Assembly (NCBI GenBank): GCA_019454045.1 | Contig: SKCR01037617.1 | Span: 186,001-250,000, forward strand | Direction: 5' to 3' | Length of the DNA: 64,000 nucleotides | DNA from: Zanthoxylum bungeanum | Taxonomy: Eukaryota; Streptophyta; Magnoliopsida; Sapindales; Rutaceae | Shown here: piece after piece, positions 57,641-64,000 of the stretch | Layout: each line of letters starts with the position of its first letter | Numbering within the stretch: the first letter of the stretch is position 1 | Position numbers and translations under genes: made by a program | The notes under the pieces: generated by a model | Database searches by the model: none | What the model was told of the DNA's origin: nothing | The model's input: the letters and a program-made list of their open reading frames with translations, nothing else

Positions 57641-58778
57641 CAATTAACTACAAACACAGAAAAAAATAAACAAACAAAAAGTTCAACTAATAAGTGAAAT
57701 TCTTATCCAAGTTAGTAATTGTTTTATTTCTTTCTAAATTACTAAATAAGTAAATTCTCCTATTCTTTTTACCATTCTCTATATACACAATTAACAAGGT
57801 ATTAATCAATTCATTGTGCCCACAATATTACAAGTGTAGTTGAAAAGAGAGTAATATTTTTATCCTAAAGTTATCTTAGAGTTCACACCTTTTTGCAATG
57901 AAAGTTTATTTACAACAATATGTATTTTTTTTAACCTTTACCGTTTGCCGCGAACGATCACTGCTTACTGAGACAAGATGTCTGTTTACTAAGTAAAAGC
58001 TTTATTAAACTAGTTAAGCTATACCGTTTGACGCGAACAATCAGTACTGGCTAGGCAATATGTCCTGTTACTAAGTAGAAGCTTTCTTATTATCTAACTA
58101 ACTCAAGCTGTACCGTTTGATGTGAACAGTCACTGCTTGCTAGGCAAGACGTCGGTTACTAAGTAAAACTTGGTCAGTTTTATTTATTATTATTATTATT
58201 TAAATAAATATTTCAATGCCTTTAGGTGCTGGCTCCAATAAACTAGAGAACTGAATATTACAAAATTTTCACTTACAACCCATGTTCATATGTTACCGTA
58301 TATGTTGATAATACCTTTCAAATGAGCATATGAAGGTCAAATTTAATCAATATTATGGAGAATTCACAAATTTAAATAATTCAAAAGGAAATAAATAAAA
58401 ATTTACTTGTTACGAATTAGTTTGAGATACATCTCAGGAGCGCGAACTCCTTATATAGCTATCTCAAAACAATAATTCCATTTAGTTAGTCAAAAAATTA
58501 AGAAAAAATAATAATAAAATAAACACAAGATAAAAATACAACAAAGAAAAACAAACTAGACAACTAAACAAAAATAACAAAACACAACAAAGAAAAAAAT
58601 AAAAACCAAAAATAACAAAATACAACAAAGAAAAAATAAAAGTAAACTAGCCAACTATCCACTCCCCCAACCTAATTGAAACATTGTCCCTAATGTCTTG
58701 AAAAGAAGAAGAAGAGTTTAGAAGACAGTACCTGAACCTGGTTAGCGTGAAATTGTCAATTGCAGCTACAACTGAAAA
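57641..58778 (-). other. B 3' untranslated region with three tandem units
   Basis: No gene. Units of about 75-90 bp at 57940-58175, each with TACCGTTTG, GCGAAC/GTGAAC, and ACTAAGTA words. Confidence 0.65.
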
Positions 58779-59433
58779 TTATCGATTAAGATCTAAGTCC
58801 AATTTACGCTTCTTGCCACGATTGCTATCAGACCAGTTCAACTTGGAAACAATGGGGTCGATTTTTGGTTCATAGGCTAAGAGTTGGTCAAGTAATTCAT
58901 CGGATTTTCTCGTAGTTAGGAATATGTCTTTTACCGGTTTGGAGATAAACCCATGACTTCTGGCATCCTCAAGGAATACAAAAAGAAAATCGAAATTTTT
59001 TTCAACATTAAGTAATCCTATGGGTTTTTTTATGAATGTTCAAGTTCGCCAATGATGCAACTGTGAATATTTCTTCCAACGTACCTAGCCCACCTGGTAA
59101 AGCAATGAAAGCGTCAGCATGGTTGACCATTTCAATAAGTTGTTCAGACATACCTGAAATAATACATTCTTCTAAATTTGATTTCCCAATGAGGACTTCA
59201 TCTACCATTAGTTTTGGAATGATCCCCAAAACATAACTGCCACTTTCTTGCACAACTTTTGAAACACATCCCATCAATCCGAGATTGCCACCGCCATATA
59301 CTAAGTGCATGTTTTGTTCTACTATAACTCTCCCCAATTCTTTTGCGGCCTCAACAAATTCTGGTTTGGACCCAGATTTAGATCAACAAAACACACAAAT
59401 ATGAGTAACTCGTCGCTTGGAAGTAATTTCCAT
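58779..59433 (-). pseudogene. LOG-family pseudogene in element B
   Basis: Same place and length as the A ORF. Met at 59433. An in-frame stop replaces the residue after V-F-C (codon 17), and a frameshift follows N-I-H-K-K near 59020. The core keeps G-G-G-N-L-G-L-M-G and an intact P-G-G-L-G-T-L-E-E motif; the helix Arg is Gln. The end keeps K-K-R-K and L-D-L-D-L-N before the stop at 58779-58781. Roughly 60-65% residue identity to A by eye, so the two copies parted long ago. It cannot give a full enzyme now. Confidence 0.85.
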
Positions 59434-59976
59434 TGCTTTCTCTTATTTGGATATGTCGAAAAGAGAAGTAACGAGTTGAATTTATATATCCTCAAAAAGG
59501 GTGAGTAATAATTGCACTAGTACCTGTCAAATGACAATTATTAGATGAATGGTAAAATAGATCGTGAAAGTCAAAAAGGTAAATATTGTCAGTGAAAATA
59601 AAGGAAATCAAAACAGAAAAGCAAATAAAAGTAATTATTTAAAGCAACAGAATTGTGTACGTGATACGCTACTCGTTTGATATATATATCCATTATGATG
59701 TGCCTTAAGAGTCCACTCATTACTCATGCCATCACTAATGAATTAAATCTTATCTTTGCGATTGTCAAACACCATTCCTCCTATCTTGCTCTGCCTTAAA
59801 TGCTCCGTTTGTACTTTTCCTGCAAAAATAACACACAAAATTAAAATTACTACAACATGTGTTCACAAAATACAAAAAACGAAATTTAAGTAAAAATAAA
59901 AAAAAAATTGAATGGGTTGCCTCCCTGCTAGCGCTAAATTTATCGTCTTCAGCCAGACGTGTTTAAAGGTTGTTCT
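59434..59976 (-). other. B spacer between gag remnant and LOG
   Basis: Contains the GGGAGGCAACCC stretch at about 59911, as in A. No ORF. Confidence 0.5.
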
Positions 59977-60996
59977 TCAAGGAGGCTTCAGTGTGGTTTT
60001 GGACGTCCTGGAAACGACAATGCCATATGCATTGCTTTTCCATCGTCTTTTCCAAGAATAAAGTGGCCAAAAGGATTTTTCCTGTTGCAGTGCTCGTGCC
60101 ACCTTCTTGAACTTTGTTGCTCCAATGGTTCCTGAAAGGAAAGAAAGAAAATCAGGAGGTCTCGTACGGTGTTTGACTTTGAATGGTTGTGCCATTCTGT
60201 CAAGCTTCTGGGTGGTGTCCTCGATATGTACTCCCCATTGCTGTGATGTATCATCTGGTGTCATGAGATTCTTATTATGCTCCCACATTTGCTTTTGTAT
60301 TTGTCTTGCATCTTGTTCTATCATTTCTATACAGATGTATGTTAGATTTTCCTCATTTGGCTCGTCATCAGACATTTGTGCAATGCATGCTCCATAAGTA
60401 TCAATCTGAGGATGTAAAGTTATGTCTGTCTGTAGGCCTTCATCCTCTGTGGTTAGTATGAATGGTTCGGGTAGCTATTTTCCTTGTTTTTCCTTATAAA
60501 TACAATTAGCGACCAAAGAATGATCCAAATCAAATTGAAGCTCTTCCTGAACTAATACCTCTGACTCTTGATACTGCTCAACATCTTCCTCTGTTAAGGT
60601 GTCATCGTGAAATCTTTGGTACTCGAAGGCTTCATCAGTGTCATATAAAAATCTTTGGTGAAGATCATAGATTTATGGTGGATAAGATGGAAAATGTGGT
60701 TCAGTGAAATATGTTGGTTCTTCATTGATATACCAAGAATGATTCTGATAATTTTGCCACCTTGAATTATACTGGTACATGCATTGATCGCTTGGGTGGT
60801 TACCATCACATATCTCACATCTAATCATTGCGTTCTGGAATGGTTGAGCAATTGTTGTGTTTATTGGTTCTGACATCCATGGATAGTTGTTGGGCTGGTC
60901 AATAGGCCTCAGAAAACCAGACTGTTGCTCCCTGATATGGGGTGTATCTTCATCTTTTAAAGCTCTTAATGCTTCCATCGCCCAATAGTGATCCAT
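59977..60996 (-). pseudogene. Shortened gag of element B
   Basis: Met at 60996 after TTTTTCAG. Codes H-Y-W-A-M-E, E-Q-Q-S-G-F-L-R-P and the knuckle C-E-I-C-D-G-N-H-P-S-D-Q-C. A stop after P-S-Y-P-P (60673) and another near 60472 interrupt an otherwise constant frame. The coiled segment present in A is deleted here. The last part (60375-59977) has H-R-T-R-P-P-D-F and G-A-T-K-F-K-K-V-A-R-A, matching A. Confidence 0.75.
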
Positions 60997-61106
60997 TTTA
61001 ACCACCTGAAAAAGAAACAAATAAAAATTTAAAAATAATAAAAAGAAAGAAAATTAGATACAAGTAAAGTAAATAGCTTCAAAATTAATAACGCAAGAAA
61101 AATAAG

Positions 61107-61124
61107 TCCCCGACAACGGCCCCA
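61107..61124 (-). other. B primer-binding site
   Basis: Minus strand TGGGGCCGTTGTCGGGGA, two changes from the A site, six bases from the LTR. Confidence 0.85.
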
Positions 61125-61130
61125 AAAACT

Positions 61131-62772
61131 TGAACATGTGAAATCACACACGTAACGCAAGCGCGCGTATCGCTCAAATGGTATAAAAATATCGATCCCA
61201 CGAGGATTTAATTTCTAATTTTGTTATTAATTATTGATTCTATTCATTTACAGGTATATAATTGGGGTCATAAGAGAATGATTTCTTATTGGTTGGTTGA
61301 ATGTGGATTTTCTAAATAAATAAATAAAAACACAAAAGGAAATATAAAGGAAAATAAACAAAAGACACAGACATCTACGGTTGTGATTCAACATAATACT
61401 GTTCTAATGCTGAATTGATTCTCTTATACATGTGTAATAAATCAGTTGTTAACCTGGAACACGAAGATATGTAAAAATCTATGTCGATGGTTAGATGCAA
61501 ACACCCAAAGTAACCCAATTAACTATATGTCTATGTTAACCAAGAAAATATGAATTCATTAAGATCAAGTTCCAATTGTGGCTACCCACGCCCGACATGT
61601 ATATGTCTATCCTGGAAAGAAATCTCTGAGATAAGATCGTGAGCTATTGAATCTAAGGCTGAAACCTAAAATCTCTTCGTCAAGTTCATTTTAATTTTAC
61701 TACATCAATCTTATTGGTGATCAGGCAACAAGAAGCATTAAGCTTAAGATTCAATAAACAAGCCAAAACATCACACATATAAAAAGAAAATCAATTATTA
61801 AACTCGTGAATATTGTGCTTTATCACTTCCCTAATTAAAAATAAAATACTGAGGTTAGGGGATCCACCTTTAATATTTTAAATCTAGAAATTTCTCTTAT
61901 TATAATATATAAATTTGCATGAATTACCAACCGACCATATAGGCGGTATTCAATTAAGTCAAATTTAATTTAATCCAACCAACCATAAAGGCGGTACCCA
62001 ATTAAGTCAAGATTAAGAATATTTTAATTAAGTCAAACAGACCATAAAAGTGGTATCCAATTAAGTCAGGTTTTAAGATAATTTATATATTATAAAATAA
62101 GGGAGATTAATCTAAATTATCATATTTAAAGCTTCACCATTCCCCCAGTGGAAATTAAATACAAAACATAAAAGAAAGATAAAACAAACAAACTATTATT
62201 ACTACAAAAAATAAAAATACTTTACTATCTATATATACAAATAAGATACAATCATGAGTTCCTTATTAAGAAAGCTAAGGAAAGTATGAATTTTCTAAAA
62301 GAAATCAGCTTCAATTTATAGGCAAAATTCGGGCTTGCCCATCGCGACGTAGAGGGCTTACGTATCGCGACGCGCGTGGATTAATGACATGTGTACGCGA
62401 CTAACTGAGATGTTGACATGTGGCACGCGTTTGTCGGTGCGTCGCGACGCTGATGGTCATGCGCGTCACAACTCGGAGAATAGTGATGACACAGTGATGA
62501 TGCAAGTGATGACGAGTGTCGGCTGTTGAATAATTAAGTTCGCGTCGCGATGCAGAGGTCCTGCTCGTCGCGACGCGTGAACATAAAATTTCTCATTTTG
62601 CCTTTTTTGTCTATTTTCATCCTTTTAGCCCCAAGTTGATTCCATTGAGTCTCGAAACTTTATTTATCTGCAAAATACACCAAAACACATCAAAAAATTC
62701 ATCAAACTCGAGAAACTAAACAAAATATTAGGTCAAAAGGACGGTAAATATTGATATATTTTCCGCTCATCA
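61131..62772 (-). repeat. B 5' LTR
   Basis: 1,642 bp, TGATGAGCGG to CATGTTCA on the minus strand. TATA-like word at about 62312-62322. GCGTCGCGACGC-type words at 62340-62575. Confidence 0.88.
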
Positions 62773-62955
62773 TAATGCTACCTAAGAAATCATTTGGCTT
62801 CGTTATCTTCTCGATAACATGGGTGTTCCTCATTCCCGTGCTACCTCTCTCTGCTGTGACAATAAAAATATCTTTTACATTGAACATAATGATGTCTATC
62901 ATGAGCGCACGGATATTGAAACTAATTGTCATTTTGTTCATGTTATGATATTTTA
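62773..62955 (+). pseudogene. Copia RNase H fragment (F), right piece
   Basis: Continues the left piece across B in the same frame: E-I-I-W-L-R, then C-C-D-N, then V-Y-H-E-R-T and E-T-N-C-H-F-V, the C-terminal RNase H words of copia. One stop (TAA near 62783). Confidence 0.8.
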
Positions 62956-64000
62956 TATCGTACTGCAAGTGTACGGTGTCAAGTTTTAGTATAAATGAGT
63001 TTAGAGTGTCGAACCCATAGGGATTGCGTTAACTCGCACTAAGTACTACAATTGATAATCCTAACTTTATTTAGAAAATAAATAATAAAGATTTTTATAA
63101 ATAAATATAATATAAAAATAATATGATATGAGGGACTAATACGATAAAGATTCTGGATCCTGATTTCACCTAACTGTCTCCTAGGTATTTGTCATGCCAA
63201 TTAATCTTTGTTCAGTTATATTATTTATAAGTCAAGATTCCTAAAATATTCACTCTCTCTCTCGAGCAACACTGAAAATATCATCAACTACAGACTTCGA
63301 TATCTCTATAAAAATCTAGTAGTTAACAACTCGTTACGCTTTGTGATTCTATGTTAACGACTTCAAAGGAACTACAAATTCTCTCGAACTCTATAAAATC
63401 CTAGGTCATATTCTCTAGATCCATTCAAAATCCCCTCTCTCGAGTGATAGATTTCAAACATATATCATCATATTTGTGGCCAGCAAACACAAGACATTAA
63501 ACTCAAGAGAATACAAATAAACTGAAAAAAACTTCATAACAAAATTGACAAACAATTACAAGGTTCAAGCATCAGTTACATCATTCTCCAGAATCAAAGA
63601 GTTTAGTTCATGACAATAGATAAAAATAATGATAAACAAATCATGAATCTAATGTAAATCATTAGAGTTCTAAGAAAGAAATAAGATGATAAAACCCGAA
63701 TTGAATCTCTTCCTCTTCGAATGTCACCGCCTTTGTCTCCTCTTATTACTCTTCAATCCTCCTCATTGGATCTCTAAAAATATGTATTTTGTGTTTTATG
63801 CTGTGTATTAGCCTCCTCTGAGTCTTGGACGAACTAATCTATTTATAATAAAGCCCTGGAGTCATTCGGTATCTTAAAACCCTAAAAATCAATATTCTGG
63901 AACGCGTGTCAGATGCGTTTAACCCGCAGCGCCGCGACGCTAAGACTTGGCGCCGCGGCGCCAGTGATAAATTCTTCACTGGTTCTGCGCGCTGTTTCCT
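62956..64000 (-). repeat. LTR of a further gypsy element (K), incomplete
   Basis: Begins near TATATCGTACTGCAAGTGTACGG, followed by GAGTGTCGAACCCATAGGG, a layout like the A, B and D LTRs. A TATAAATA word on the minus strand at about 63840 sets orientation. GCGCCGCGACGC and GGCGCCGCGGCGCC words at 63932-63965. Continues beyond the window. Confidence 0.5.

Larger units (their letters stand above)
55769..62772 (-). mobile_element. LOG-carrying non-autonomous retrotransposon B
   Basis: LTRs 55769-57435 and 61131-62772, target duplication AAATG/TAATG, PBS on the minus strand at 61124-61107. Interior is collinear with A: shortened gag, GGGAGGCAACCC stretch, LOG copy, variable repeats, hairpin block, PPT. 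Older than A by LTR comparison and by coding damage. Confidence 0.88.

Overview
This window is plant nuclear DNA, most likely dicot intergenic heterochromatin. I see no ordinary host gene, tRNA or rRNA. Nearly all of it is nested LTR retrotransposons. The evidence for a plant is the plant-type primer-binding sites, Athila/Tat-like, chromovirus-like and Ty1/copia coding remnants, GT-AG introns in an antisense element ORF, and open reading frames of the plant LOG (LONELY GUY) family. I could not run searches, so family names rest on recognised motifs.

Layout (letters are my own labels). 1-1468: gag remnant of a minus-strand gypsy element (H), cut by an LTR fragment of family O (1469-2955). 4616-13747: copia element C1 (+), inserted in what may be the leader of a chromovirus-like element E (-), whose LTR is 14604-16903. 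17060-18990 and 52824-55726: two halves of an Athila-like element D (-), split by the large gypsy element G (-, 18996-52818, perfect 5-bp target duplication ATATT). G carries three further insertions. C2 (copia, +, 22193-32012) lies in G's antisense accessory ORF. O (gypsy/Tat-like, +, 33262-41180) has an inverted-repeat 5' LTR and a 44-bp satellite-like array. A (-, 41824-49976) lies in G's protease. At the right, D and element B (-, 55769-62772) both sit in the RNase H region of one copia remnant (F). Another LTR (K) runs off the window end.

The most interesting system is the pair A and B. They are diverged relatives of one non-autonomous Athila-like family. They have no reverse transcriptase or integrase, keep a shortened gag with a zinc knuckle, and carry an intronless LOG-family ORF in the place where Athila elements carry an env-like ORF. 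LOG enzymes make active cytokinin bases from cytokinin nucleotides. A's LOG ORF is open (217 codons) but has Gly-to-Cys in the PGGxGT loop. B's keeps the loop but has a stop and a frameshift. Both end in a basic cluster followed by an LxLxL (EAR-like) tail. The element promoter in A is preceded by a dense cluster of ACGTG and TTGAC motifs. This looks like one old capture of a hormone gene, kept through element divergence.

Other notable structures are a row of short palindromes in the C1/C2 LTRs, the multi-exon antisense gene in G, the palindromic LTR of O, a conserved hairpin block beside the polypurine tract of A and B, and a GCGTCGCGACGC-type motif shared by LTRs of different families.
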